64,000 nucleotides of DNA from Rhodococcus sp. HNM0563 (GTDB lineage Bacteria > Actinomycetota > Actinomycetes > Mycobacteriales > Mycobacteriaceae), in NCBI RefSeq assembly GCF_012726195.1, contig NZ_JAASAF010000001.1:248001-312000 (forward strand), given 5' to 3'. Each line of letters begins with the position of its first letter. Position 1 is the stretch's first letter. Shown here piece after piece: positions 1 through 8,202 of this stretch. The notes below the pieces were generated by a model that saw nothing but the letters and a program-made list of their open reading frames with translations, ran no database searches and was not told where the DNA came from. Both the position numbers and the translations under genes were made by a program.

Positions 1-1160
1 CTGTCCTGCGCATCCCGTACACGGTGGCCACCGCCAAGTTCGGAGGACGCAACTGGACGATCTTCAGTGCGCTGGTTCTGCTCGTCCCGACCGTGGCCAC
101 GCTGTATCTGATGTTGAACCCCGGCCACTCCTACACCACGTTCATGCTGGTTGCAGCATTGGCGGGCGTAGGCGGCGGAAACTTCGCGTCGTCGATGACG
201 AACATCAACGCGTTCTATCCGCAGCGGCTCAAAGGCTGGGCACTGGGTCTGAACGCGGGCGGCGGCAATATCGGCGTTCCCGTGATCCAGCTGATCGGCC
301 TGCTGGTCATCGCGACGGTCGGAAATACCGCACCGTGGATCGTCTGCGCGATCTACCTCGTTCTCTGCTCGGGTGCAGCGCTCGGCGCAGCGTTGTTCAT
401 GGACAATCTCGGCGACCAGCACGCAGATCTCCGTGCGATGGGCGAGTGCTTGAAATTCAGTGACTCGTGGGTCATCGCCTTCCTCTACATCGGCACCTTC
501 GGCTCGTTCATCGGATTCAGCTTCGCGTTCGGGCAGGTACTGCAGATCAACTTCCTCGCCGGGGGCGACACCCCCGCACAGGCAGCCCTTCACGCCGCGC
601 AGATCGCCTTCATCGGCCCCCTGCTCGGCTCGGTGGCCCGCCCGCTCGGCGGAAAACTCGCCGACCGGATCGGTGGGGGACGCATCACCGTCTGGACGTT
701 TTCCGCGATGGCCCTCGCTGCCGGTGTCCTCATCGCCGCGGGAACCGTCGACGACGCCACCGAAGGCGCCGCATCCGGTGGAATCCTGGTCGCATTCGTC
801 CTCGGTTTCGTCGCACTGTTCCTCCTGTCCGGACTCGGCAACGGTTCGGTCTACAAAATGATCCCGTCGATCTTCGAAGCGAAGGCGCAGGGCCTCGAGC
901 ATCTCGACCGAGCCGAGAAAGCAGCGTGGTCGCGCAGCATGGCTGGTGCGCTCATCGGCTTCGCCGGTGCCATCGGTGGTCTCGGCGGAGTCGGCATCAA
1001 CCTGGTCCTCCGGGCCTCGTACTCGGGTGAGGCCCAGTCCGCGACGATGGCCTTCTGGGTGTTCGGAGCCTTCTATCTGGTCTGCATCGTCGTGACCTGG
1101 AGCGTCTTCCTGCGTGTGCCGCGGCAGGCCGCAGCACACGAGCCGGCTGCGACCCCCTGA
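1..1160 (+). CDS. NarK-type nitrate/nitrite MFS transporter, 5' end cut by window
   Basis: Membrane permease of the nitrate/nitrite porter family, expected to import nitrate or export nitrite. The reading frame is open from the first bases (codons in phase with position 3), so the start lies outside the window and about 385 C-terminal residues are present. Repeated hydrophobic segments and the Gly-rich nitrate signature around GGGNFASSMTNINAF followed by NAGGGNIG are seen, both typical of NarK/NasA. Only 50 bases separate it from nirB on the same strand, so it probably forms an operon supplying nitrite to the assimilatory reductase. Transport direction cannot be read from sequence. Confidence 0.9.
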   Translation, partial: VLRIPYTVATAKFGGRNWTIFSALVLLVPTVATLYLMLNPGHSYTTFMLVAALAGVGGGNFASSMTNINAFYPQRLKGWALGLNAGGGNIGVPVIQLIGLLVIATVGNTAPWIVCAIYLVLCSGAALGAALFMDNLGDQHADLRAMGECLKFSDSWVIAFLYIGTFGSFIGFSFAFGQVLQINFLAGGDTPAQAALHAAQIAFIGPLLGSVARPLGGKLADRIGGGRITVWTFSAMALAAGVLIAAGTVDDATEGAASGGILVAFVLGFVALFLLSGLGNGSVYKMIPSIFEAKAQGLEHLDRAEKAAWSRSMAGALIGFAGAIGGLGGVGINLVLRASYSGEAQSATMAFWVFGAFYLVCIVVTWSVFLRVPRQAAAHEPAATP

Positions 1161-1210
1161 CCGGCACCACCAGTACCAGCACCACCTGCACGAAGAGAAA
1201 GTGAACAACC

Positions 1211-3745
1211 ATGAGCCGCAAGAACGTACTCGTCGCCGGTCACGGTATGGTCGGCCACCGTTTCGTCGAAGCGCTGCGCGCCCGCGACGATCAGGATGCC
1301 TGGTCGATCACGGTGCTGTGCGAGGAAACAGAGCCTGCTTACGACCGTGTCGGTCTGTCGTCGTACGTCGGTTCGTGGGACCGCAAGGAACTTGCTCTTG
1401 CCGGCAACGACTACCGCGGTGACGATCTCGTCGATCTCCGGATCGGGACGCGTGCCGCGTCGATCGACCGATCGGCGCGCACGGTCACCACGTGCGACGG
1501 AGAAATCCTGCCTTACGACGCGCTCGTCCTCGCTACCGGTTCCTACGCGTTCGTTCCGCCTGTCCCCGGCCACGACCTGACCGGTTGTTTCGTCTACCGG
1601 ACCCTCGACGACCTCGACGGGATCCGCGAGGCCGCAGCACGGACGGTCGCCGCCGCCGAGGCCACCGGAGGCAGCGCCGACGGGGTGGTGGTCGGGGGCG
1701 GCCTGCTCGGGCTCGAAGCGGCGAACGCCCTGCGCGGTATGGGCCTGACCGCACACGTCGTCGAGTACAACGACCGGCTCATGCCTGCCCAGGTCGACGA
1801 GGGCGGCGGCAAGGTGCTCGATCGGCTCGTCACGGGCCTCGGTCTCGTTACACACACGGGAGTCGCCACCGAGAAGATCGAGCCGACGACCGCGGGCCTG
1901 CGGGTGTCGCTGTCCGACGGCAGCACGATCGACGCAGGCCTGGTCGTGTTCTCGGCGGGCGTTCGTCCCCGTGACGATCTGGCGCGGGAGGCCGGACTCG
2001 AGCTCGCAGGCCGTGGCGGTGTGCTCACCGACCTCTCGTGTCGCAGTACCAACGACGAGACCGTGTATGCGATCGGTGAGGTAGCCGCCGTCGACGGCGT
2101 CTGCTACGGCCTCGTCGCGCCCGGGTACAGCACCGCCGAGGTCGTCGCCGATCGTTTGCTCGGTGGCGACGCCGAGTTTCCCGGTGCAGACATGTCGACC
2201 AAGCTCAAGCTCCTCGGCGTCGACGTCGCGAGCTTCGGCGACGCGCACGCACGGACCCCCGGCGCGCTCGAGGTGGTGCTGTCGGACTCCGCCAAAGGGA
2301 CCTACGCGAAGCTCGTCGTCTCGGACGATGCCAAGGTCCTTCTGGGTGGCATTCTGGTCGGTGATGCGTCGGCGTACGGATCGTTGCGACCCCTCGTGGG
2401 GCGTGAACTACCCGGTGACCCGGCGTCGCTGATCTCACCGGCCGGCGAGAAGCCGGGAGCGGGAGCACTGCCCGATGATGCCGAAGTGTGCTCGTGCAAC
2501 GGCGTCAGCAAGGGTGCGATCTGCGGGGCGATCGCCGAGGGCGCATGCGATATCGCGCAGATCAAGGCGTGTACCAACGCTGGAACCACCTGCGGCGGGT
2601 GTCTTCCCACCGTCAAACAGCTGCTCGCGTCGTCGGGTGTGGAGATGTCGAAGGCGCTGTGCGAGCACTTCGAACAGTCCCGCGCCGAGTTGTTCCAGAT
2701 CGTGCAGGCCACGGGGATCCGCACGTTCTCGACGCTGATCGAGCGCCACGGTACCGGCCGTGGTTGCGACATCTGCAAGCCGGTCGTCGCCTCGATCCTC
2801 GCTTCGACGGACTCCGACCACATCCTGCATCGCAGCCAGGCGGGCCTGCAGGACACCAACGACCATTTCCTCGCGAACATCCAGAGGAACGGCACCTATT
2901 CGGTTGTGCCGCGGATGCCCGGCGGTGAATGCACGGCGGAGCAGCTCATCGTGATCGGCGAGGTGGCCCGCGACTTCGGGCTCTACGTGAAGATGACTGG
3001 TGGCCAGCGCGTCGACCTGTTCGGCGCCCGCGTCGAGCAGTTGCCGCAGATCTGGAAGCGGCTGGTCGACGCGGGTATGGAGTCCGGTCAGGCCTACGGA
3101 AAGTCGCTGCGGACCGTCAAGAGCTGCGTCGGCTCGACCTGGTGTCGCTACGGTGTGCAGGACTCGGTGGGCATGGCCGTCGACCTCGAGAACCGGTACC
3201 GGGGATTGCGGTCTCCGCACAAGCTCAAGTTCGGTGTGTCCGGGTGCGCGCGCGAATGTGCCGAGGCCCGAGGAAAGGATGTGGGCATCATCGCCACGGA
3301 GGGCGGATGGAACCTCTATGTCTGTGGCAACGGTGGCCAGTCGCCCAAGCACGCTCAGTTGCTCGCCGGTGGTCTCGATGACGAGACGCTCGTCAAGTAC
3401 ATCGACCGGTTCCTCATGTTCTACGTTCGGACCGCTGATCGGCTCCAGCGCACCGCACCGTGGCTCGATGCACTCGACGGTGGGCTCGAACACCTCCAGG
3501 CCGTCGTCTGCGAGGACAGTCTCGGCATCGGTGACGAACTCGAGGCGTCGATGGCCAAACACGTCGCCGGTTACAAGGACGAGTGGGCGGGCGTACTCGA
3601 GGACCCGGAGAAGCTGGCCCGATTCGTCTCGTTCGTCAATGCTCCCGACGAGGCCGATCCCACCGTGCAGTTCGATGAATCCGGTGCACGTAAGGTCCCT
3701 GTTCTGATGGGAATGCCTGCAATCAGGGCCGCGGATGCGGGGTAG
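1211..3745 (+). CDS. nirB: Assimilatory nitrite reductase large subunit NirB
   Basis: Cytoplasmic NAD(P)H-dependent nitrite reductase (nitrite to ammonium), 844 aa, normal length. Domains in order: FAD-binding with GHGMVG near residue 10, NAD(P)H-binding with GGGLLGLEAA near 160, a BFD-like [2Fe-2S] domain with CSCNG near 427 and CGGC near 460, and a C-terminal sirohaem/[4Fe-4S] reductase domain with SCVGSTWCRYG near 637 and SGCARECAEA near 677 that hold the cluster cysteines. The ATG follows a purine-rich GAAGAGAAAG stretch. It follows the NarK-type gene and precedes nirD by 88 bases. Sirohaem would be supplied by the downstream genes. Confidence 0.96.
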   Translation: MSRKNVLVAGHGMVGHRFVEALRARDDQDAWSITVLCEETEPAYDRVGLSSYVGSWDRKELALAGNDYRGDDLVDLRIGTRAASIDRSARTVTTCDGEILPYDALVLATGSYAFVPPVPGHDLTGCFVYRTLDDLDGIREAAARTVAAAEATGGSADGVVVGGGLLGLEAANALRGMGLTAHVVEYNDRLMPAQVDEGGGKVLDRLVTGLGLVTHTGVATEKIEPTTAGLRVSLSDGSTIDAGLVVFSAGVRPRDDLAREAGLELAGRGGVLTDLSCRSTNDETVYAIGEVAAVDGVCYGLVAPGYSTAEVVADRLLGGDAEFPGADMSTKLKLLGVDVASFGDAHARTPGALEVVLSDSAKGTYAKLVVSDDAKVLLGGILVGDASAYGSLRPLVGRELPGDPASLISPAGEKPGAGALPDDAEVCSCNGVSKGAICGAIAEGACDIAQIKACTNAGTTCGGCLPTVKQLLASSGVEMSKALCEHFEQSRAELFQIVQATGIRTFSTLIERHGTGRGCDICKPVVASILASTDSDHILHRSQAGLQDTNDHFLANIQRNGTYSVVPRMPGGECTAEQLIVIGEVARDFGLYVKMTGGQRVDLFGARVEQLPQIWKRLVDAGMESGQAYGKSLRTVKSCVGSTWCRYGVQDSVGMAVDLENRYRGLRSPHKLKFGVSGCARECAEARGKDVGIIATEGGWNLYVCGNGGQSPKHAQLLAGGLDDETLVKYIDRFLMFYVRTADRLQRTAPWLDALDGGLEHLQAVVCEDSLGIGDELEASMAKHVAGYKDEWAGVLEDPEKLARFVSFVNAPDEADPTVQFDESGARKVPVLMGMPAIRAADAG

Positions 3746-3751
3746 GCCGTG

Positions 3752-3789
3752 ATTACCCGGCGGGAACCGCGGGGTAACGCGGTCGAAAC
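3752..3789 (+). promoter_or_regulatory. Predicted double GlnR-binding site upstream of nirD
   Basis: Four pentamers occur with exact 6-base spacing: ATTAC (3752-3756), GGAAC (3763-3767), GTAAC (3774-3778) and GAAAC (3785-3789). This matches the actinobacterial GlnR consensus gTnAC-n6-GaAAC repeated twice; the second half is a perfect match. GlnR activates nitrate/nitrite assimilation genes under nitrogen limitation. The site lies in the nirB-nirD gap, so a separate promoter for nirD and the sirohaem genes is likely. No comparable box was seen in the 50 bases before nirB. Confidence 0.75.
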
Positions 3790-3833
3790 ACCGCAGGATC
3801 AGAATTTCGGGTAACAAGTCTCGAGGAGGACCC

Positions 3834-4271
3834 ATGACTGTCATCGCGATGCCGACCGCGGAGACCACGACACGCGACAGCGTGCTGAACGGCCGGCTGG
3901 AATGGACGTCGGCCTGCCCGCTGAGCCACCTCATCCCCGGGCGGGGAGTGGCGGTGTTGCTACGAGGGGGAGAGCAGGTGGCGTTGTTCCTGCTCGACGA
4001 CGGCACGCTGCGTGCGGTCGGCAACATCGACCCGATCGGTCACGCCGCTGTGATGTCGAGAGGAATCGTCGGTGACCGTGCAGGTGAACCGACCGTCGCG
4101 TCGCCGTTGCTCAAGCAGGTCTACTCGCTCGACGACGGTCGCTGCCTCGACGACCCCACCGTGGGCCTTCCGGTCTACAAGGTTCGTGTGTGGGCAGGTG
4201 TCGTACAGGTTCACAGCCCACTCCGCGGGCGCAGGAGCGCCGAAGCCGTGGACAGCGGCGTCGTTTCGTGA
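3834..4271 (+). CDS. nirD: Nitrite reductase small subunit NirD
   Basis: Small partner of NirB, 145 aa. It has the Rieske-like fold of the NirD family without the CxH/CxxH cluster ligands, as is normal for NirD; it is structural rather than redox-active. The recognisable core runs from SACPLSHLIPG near residue 22 to LPVYKVRVWAGVVQVH near 110-125. A strong GAGGAGG Shine-Dalgarno stands just before the ATG. Its stop overlaps the GTG of the next gene, so translation is coupled to sirohaem biosynthesis. The N-terminal 20 residues are poorly conserved. Confidence 0.93.
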   Translation: MTVIAMPTAETTTRDSVLNGRLEWTSACPLSHLIPGRGVAVLLRGGEQVALFLLDDGTLRAVGNIDPIGHAAVMSRGIVGDRAGEPTVASPLLKQVYSLDDGRCLDDPTVGLPVYKVRVWAGVVQVHSPLRGRRSAEAVDSGVVS

Positions 4272-5401
4272 GCTCCGAGAACACGCCGCTGCGCGGGTTC
4301 ACCATCGGAGTCACGGCGTCGCGGCGCGCGGACGAGTTCGCGACGCTGCTCACCCGCCGAGGCGCCGACGTCGTCCGCGCTCCCGCGATCCGGATAATCC
4401 CACTGTCCGACGATGCCGAACTCGAGCACGCCACGCGTGCCATCGTCACAGATCCGCCGGACGTGACCATCGCGACCACCGCGATCGGCTTCCGCGGATG
4501 GATGGGTGCGGCGGAAGGGTGGGGTCTCGCGGACGAGTTGTCGCGGGCACTGAGCGCGAGTCGCATCCTCGCGCGGGGGCCGAAGGTCACGGGCGCGATT
4601 CGAGCTGCGGAACTGCGGGAGGAGTGGTCGCCCGAGTCGGAGTCCTCCAGCGAGGTTCTCGAGCATCTCCTTGCCGAAGGCGTCACGGGAAAACGGATTG
4701 CCGTGCAACTCCACGGGGAGCGAACCGAGTGGGAACCCGGAGATGACCTGTGCGACGTGCTGTGCGCTGCCGGGGCCGACGTGGTACCGGTTCCCGTCTA
4801 CCGCTGGACCCCACCCGAGGATTCGACGTTGCTCGACCGGATGATCGAGCAGATAAGCGACCGCGCACTCGACGCCGTCACCTATACCAGCGCTCCAGCG
4901 GTCGCGTCGATGCTGATGAGGGCCAAGGCAATCGGAATGCTCGAACCGATGCTCCAGGGGTTGCGTGCCGGAGTGACTGCGGTATGTGTCGGCCCCGTGA
5001 CCGCTGCGCCGCTGCTCGAACTCGACGTTCCCGTGACGATGCCGACGCGGGCGAGACTCGGATCTCTCGCCCGCCACATCGCGGAGGATCTGCCTCGGCG
5101 AGCGGTCCGGATCAACATCGGCGCGCACGTTCTCGGGCTGCAGGGCCGATGCGTTCTCGTCGACGACGAGGTGCGCTGCCTTGCCCCCGCAGGCATGGCG
5201 CTGATCCGTGCGCTGGCGACAAAGCCGGGAAACGTGGTCTCCCGTGAGGAACTGCTGACAGCCCTGCCCGGAGGTGGCGGCGACACCCACGCCGTCGAGA
5301 CCGCGGTGGCACGGCTGCGTTCGGCACTCGGTACGCCCGGGCTCGTACAGACGGTCGTCAAACGTGGATACCGGCTCGCGGTGGAATTGGAGGAACTATG
5401 A
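4268..5401 (+). CDS. Uroporphyrinogen-III synthase fused to OmpR-type winged-helix domain
   Basis: Predicted bifunctional protein of 377 aa. Residues about 10-255 resemble uroporphyrinogen-III synthase (HemD), which makes the common precursor of haem, sirohaem and cobamides; GFTIGVTASRRADEF marks the start. Residues about 285-375 form a trans_reg_C winged helix, with PGNVVSREELL, HAVETAVARLRSAL and a terminal VVKRGYRL hairpin. No receiver domain is present. The GTG at 4268 overlaps the nirD stop; an upstream in-frame start would add about 26 Arg-rich residues lying inside nirD and is unlikely. The same architecture is known in M. tuberculosis (Rv0260c) beside nitrite genes. Whether the enzyme half is active or is a sensor is inference. 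Confidence 0.85.
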   Translation: MSSENTPLRGFTIGVTASRRADEFATLLTRRGADVVRAPAIRIIPLSDDAELEHATRAIVTDPPDVTIATTAIGFRGWMGAAEGWGLADELSRALSASRILARGPKVTGAIRAAELREEWSPESESSSEVLEHLLAEGVTGKRIAVQLHGERTEWEPGDDLCDVLCAAGADVVPVPVYRWTPPEDSTLLDRMIEQISDRALDAVTYTSAPAVASMLMRAKAIGMLEPMLQGLRAGVTAVCVGPVTAAPLLELDVPVTMPTRARLGSLARHIAEDLPRRAVRINIGAHVLGLQGRCVLVDDEVRCLAPAGMALIRALATKPGNVVSREELLTALPGGGGDTHAVETAVARLRSALGTPGLVQTVVKRGYRLAVELEEL

Positions 5402-6132
5402 ATTCGACCGCTCCGGCATTGCTCCTCGTCGCCCACGGCACCCGGAATCCTCGGGGGGTCGAGATGATCGCGCGGCTCGCGGGCGAGGTGTCGCGGACTG
5501 CTGGACCGACGCGTGTGGCATTCGTCGATGTCCTTGGGCCGTCGCCCGCCGAGATTCTGCGGGACAGCGACCGCCCGACCGTGCTCGTGCCTGCGTTTCT
5601 TGCGTCGGGCTATCACGTGCACACCGACGTTCCCCGAGAGGTCGCCGACAGCGGTCACCGCGATGTCGTCGTGACGGATGCTCTCGGCCCGGATCCCGCA
5701 TTGGCGAGGGTGCTGGTGTCCCGCTTGCGGGATGCAGGATGGTCTCCCGGCGACACAGTGGTGCTTGCGGCGGCAGGATCGTCCGATCCGCGCGCAGTGT
5801 GTGACGTCAGGGCGGCAGCGCGGATGCTGGAAGTGCTGACCCGCAGCGCGGTCGGGATCGGTTACGTCGCAACCGGAACTCCTCGGGTGGCCGAGGTCGT
5901 GGATGATCTGCGGGCGCAGGGGGCCCGCAGAGTGTTCATCGCGTCGTACCTGCTCGCCGAGGGGTTGTTCCACAGCCGGCTGTTCGAGTGCGGCGCCGAC
6001 GGAGTCGCCGCACCGCTCGGGGTGACCGACTCGATCGTCGAGCTGGTCGCGCGGCGGTACCGGACCGCGATCACCGCGGTGCTCCCGCCGGACGCCGCAG
6101 TCGCGTACCCGCTGACGGTGTCATCGGGGTAG
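5398..6132 (+). CDS. CbiX/SirB-type sirohydrochlorin chelatase
   Basis: Two-repeat chelatase-like protein, 244 aa, expected to insert Fe2+ into sirohydrochlorin to make the sirohaem of NirB (cobalt insertion is the alternative). The N-terminal repeat begins LLVAHGTRNPRG with the catalytic-type His, followed by PAFLASGYHVHTDVP. The second repeat has lost the His (AAAGSSDPRA), as is usual in single-chain family members. The ATG overlaps the preceding stop (ATGA), indicating tight translational coupling with the HemD fusion. Its last 12 bases overlap the convergent MobA-MoeA gene. Confidence 0.85.
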   Translation: MNSTAPALLLVAHGTRNPRGVEMIARLAGEVSRTAGPTRVAFVDVLGPSPAEILRDSDRPTVLVPAFLASGYHVHTDVPREVADSGHRDVVVTDALGPDPALARVLVSRLRDAGWSPGDTVVLAAAGSSDPRAVCDVRAAARMLEVLTRSAVGIGYVATGTPRVAEVVDDLRAQGARRVFIASYLLAEGLFHSRLFECGADGVAAPLGVTDSIVELVARRYRTAITAVLPPDAAVAYPLTVSSG

Positions 6133-7863
6133 CAGCACGAGTTCCACTGCATCGCCGTCGGCGGTATCCGGCGGTACCAAGGCGATCGCAGGACGCCCGA
6201 TGAGACCTGCCAGATGTGAGGTTCGAATCATGTTGTCGCATATCCATTTTCCGTCTGCCAGCTGTCGCGCGGGGAGGTAGCGGGTGACGTCTCCCGCAAC
6301 CTCCGCGGCGTTCGCCAGTGGCGCGGTCAGTGGTGTCGCCGGAATGCGGACCGTGCGACCGTCGATGATCGCGGGCAGCATCACCAACAGAGTTGCCAGT
6401 GCCGCAACAGGGTTGCCGGGAAGGCCCAGCACTGCTCGGCCGTCCGGAAGTATCGCGGCAACCTGAGATCCCCCGGGCTTGCACCGGACCCGTTCGACCA
6501 CCACCGATGCCCCCGCGCGATCGAGAGCACCGCGCAGCTGATCCGCCGCCCCGCGACCGGTTGCGCCGACGATCACGATCGCGTCGGCCTCGGTGCTCGT
6601 GCGCAGCAGGACGTCGAAGGCGTCGGCCGTGTCGCGGAGATGGACCTCGCCTGCGACCTCTGCTCCGCACCACGACACGAACTGGGGAAGAACCGGCCCG
6701 AGTGAATCACGGGTCTGCCCCTCGCGCAGCGGGCCGCTGCGACGGATCTCGTCGCCGGTGAGTGCGAGATGGACCCGCAGGGGGCCGCGCACGTCGATGT
6801 GCGACACTTCGCCACTCGCAGCTGTCGAGACGACCGCGGGCGTCACGGCCGATCCCGCTTCGGCCAGTACGTATCCGGGTTCCCACTCTTCACCGATGCG
6901 GCGGAAGTCGTCGCGGATCGGAGCGTCCGGGAGTCGTGTGACGACCCCGTCGTCGACGGTGACGTACTCGTCGCGTACCACGGATGTCGCGCCCCACGGC
7001 AGGTGCGCGCCCGTGGCGATGCGGGCGGCCTCTCCAGGACGGAGCGCGAACTCGTCTGCTGCCCCCGCGTATCTGACTTCTGTCCGCAGCGTCCACGGGC
7101 TGTCCCCGCACACGGCGTATCCGTCCATCGCGGACGTCGCGGCCGGCGGCAGCGACGCTGCGGCAACCAGCGGGGAGGCAAGCGTGGATCCGACGGCCTC
7201 GTCGCGCGCGACACTGCGAACAGGCATCGGACGCTGAGCACTCCGGAGCCGCCGTCGTGCCTCGTCCGGGTCGGCATGGCTGCTCGTGGCCACTCGGGCG
7301 CGATGCAGATCATCGGGTGTGTCGCAGTCCTCGGTTCCGGGCACGACGGCCGTGACGTAACGCTCCGGAAGCAGTGCCTTCATCGGCTGATCGGATGGGT
7401 CGGCTCCGAGTGCCGACAGGCGCGCAGCAAGCGCGTGCCCACGCCACGCGGCGAGCAGGAACTGCAGATTGCCGCCGTCGTCGACTGCAAACGCCGCGTC
7501 CGCGTCGGGGGCGGCGTCGAGCGCACCGACCAGGGTGGCGATCGACTCGGCGCTCACGAACGGAAGGTCGGATGCGAGGGTTACGACGATCTCTGCGGTG
7601 GGTCGCGCGGACGCCAACGCGGCGACGGGCCCGCCACCGGGCGGAGACTCCTGAACCTGGACGACCGCGGGGTCGAGGCCGTGGCGGTGGGGGCCCACGA
7701 CCGTGATGCGGGCGGCACCGGCCACCGCGGCGAGTGCCGTGTCGAGCATCGATCGGCCCGCGACGACGAGCGCGGGCTTGTCGACGCCACCCATCCGGGT
7801 CGCTCGCCCTCCCGCAACGATGACGGCCTCGGACCCGGACGCAGATTCGGACAGCGTGGACAT
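6121..7863 (-). CDS. Fused molybdenum cofactor guanylyltransferase (MobA) and MoeA-like protein
   Basis: 580 aa. Residues about 10-195 are a MobA-type nucleotidyltransferase with AVIVAGGRATRMGGVDKPAL. Residues about 205-580 are MoeA-like, with TSAMDGYAV, RIATGAHLPWGA, LTGDEI and GLPGNPVAAL. MobA and MoeA perform the last steps of molybdenum cofactor assembly, relevant to the molybdoenzyme nitrate reductase. Two MoeA loops are altered: the usual GGVSxG is VGATGRG and the KPGxP loop is KPGGSQ. The ATG at 7863 was preferred to the upstream frame because MobA homologues begin a few residues before the Gly-rich loop. The gene is convergent with the chelatase gene (12-base overlap). Confidence 0.82.
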   Translation of the reverse strand: MSTLSESASGSEAVIVAGGRATRMGGVDKPALVVAGRSMLDTALAAVAGAARITVVGPHRHGLDPAVVQVQESPPGGGPVAALASARPTAEIVVTLASDLPFVSAESIATLVGALDAAPDADAAFAVDDGGNLQFLLAAWRGHALAARLSALGADPSDQPMKALLPERYVTAVVPGTEDCDTPDDLHRARVATSSHADPDEARRRLRSAQRPMPVRSVARDEAVGSTLASPLVAAASLPPAATSAMDGYAVCGDSPWTLRTEVRYAGAADEFALRPGEAARIATGAHLPWGATSVVRDEYVTVDDGVVTRLPDAPIRDDFRRIGEEWEPGYVLAEAGSAVTPAVVSTAASGEVSHIDVRGPLRVHLALTGDEIRRSGPLREGQTRDSLGPVLPQFVSWCGAEVAGEVHLRDTADAFDVLLRTSTEADAIVIVGATGRGAADQLRGALDRAGASVVVERVRCKPGGSQVAAILPDGRAVLGLPGNPVAALATLLVMLPAIIDGRTVRIPATPLTAPLANAAEVAGDVTRYLPARQLADGKWICDNMIRTSHLAGLIGRPAIALVPPDTADGDAVELVLLPR

Positions 7864-7906
7864 GCCCTCATGCTGCCCGAGACCGCGCGAGGACGCGCGT
7901 GCGCCT

Positions 7907-8200
7907 TCAGAAAGTGTGACGCGCTCGGTGCATATCGACCCGGTCATCGGTGACGGGCGCGCCCTCGGCTGCGAGTCGGGACAACTGACGATGGGCGAGG
8001 TGGGCGACGGGTTTGCCGGACGCCGGGACCACGCGGTGCCAGGGCAGGTCGGAACTGTCGGTCCGCATGATCCATCCGACGGTGCGAGGGCTGGACATCC
8101 CTGCCGCGTCAGCGATGTCGCCGTAAGTTGCCACGAACCCGGGGGGAATCGACGCGACCAGGGCGCGTACGTGCTCGATCTGAGCGTCTGTCGTCACCAT
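7907..8200 (-). CDS. Alkyltransferase-like (ATL/MGMT-family) DNA-binding protein
   Basis: 97 aa, only the DNA-binding half of O6-alkylguanine-DNA alkyltransferase. The active-site motif PCHRV is replaced by PWHRV (near residues 52-56), so the acceptor cysteine is missing and the protein should recognise alkylated guanine without repairing it, as known ATL proteins do by recruiting nucleotide excision repair. The winged-helix region IPPGFVATYGDIADAAG is intact. It lies 2 bases after the lipase gene on the same strand and next to adnAB, matching the Rv3204 neighbourhood. Confidence 0.88.
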   Translation of the reverse strand: MVTTDAQIEHVRALVASIPPGFVATYGDIADAAGMSSPRTVGWIMRTDSSDLPWHRVVPASGKPVAHLAHRQLSRLAAEGAPVTDDRVDMHRARHTF

Positions 8201-8202
8201 GC

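Noticed and set aside
2435-4027. Long open frame antisense to nirB and nirD
   Set aside because: It mirrors strong codon bias of a clear nirB gene in high-GC DNA; the translation has no recognisable motifs.
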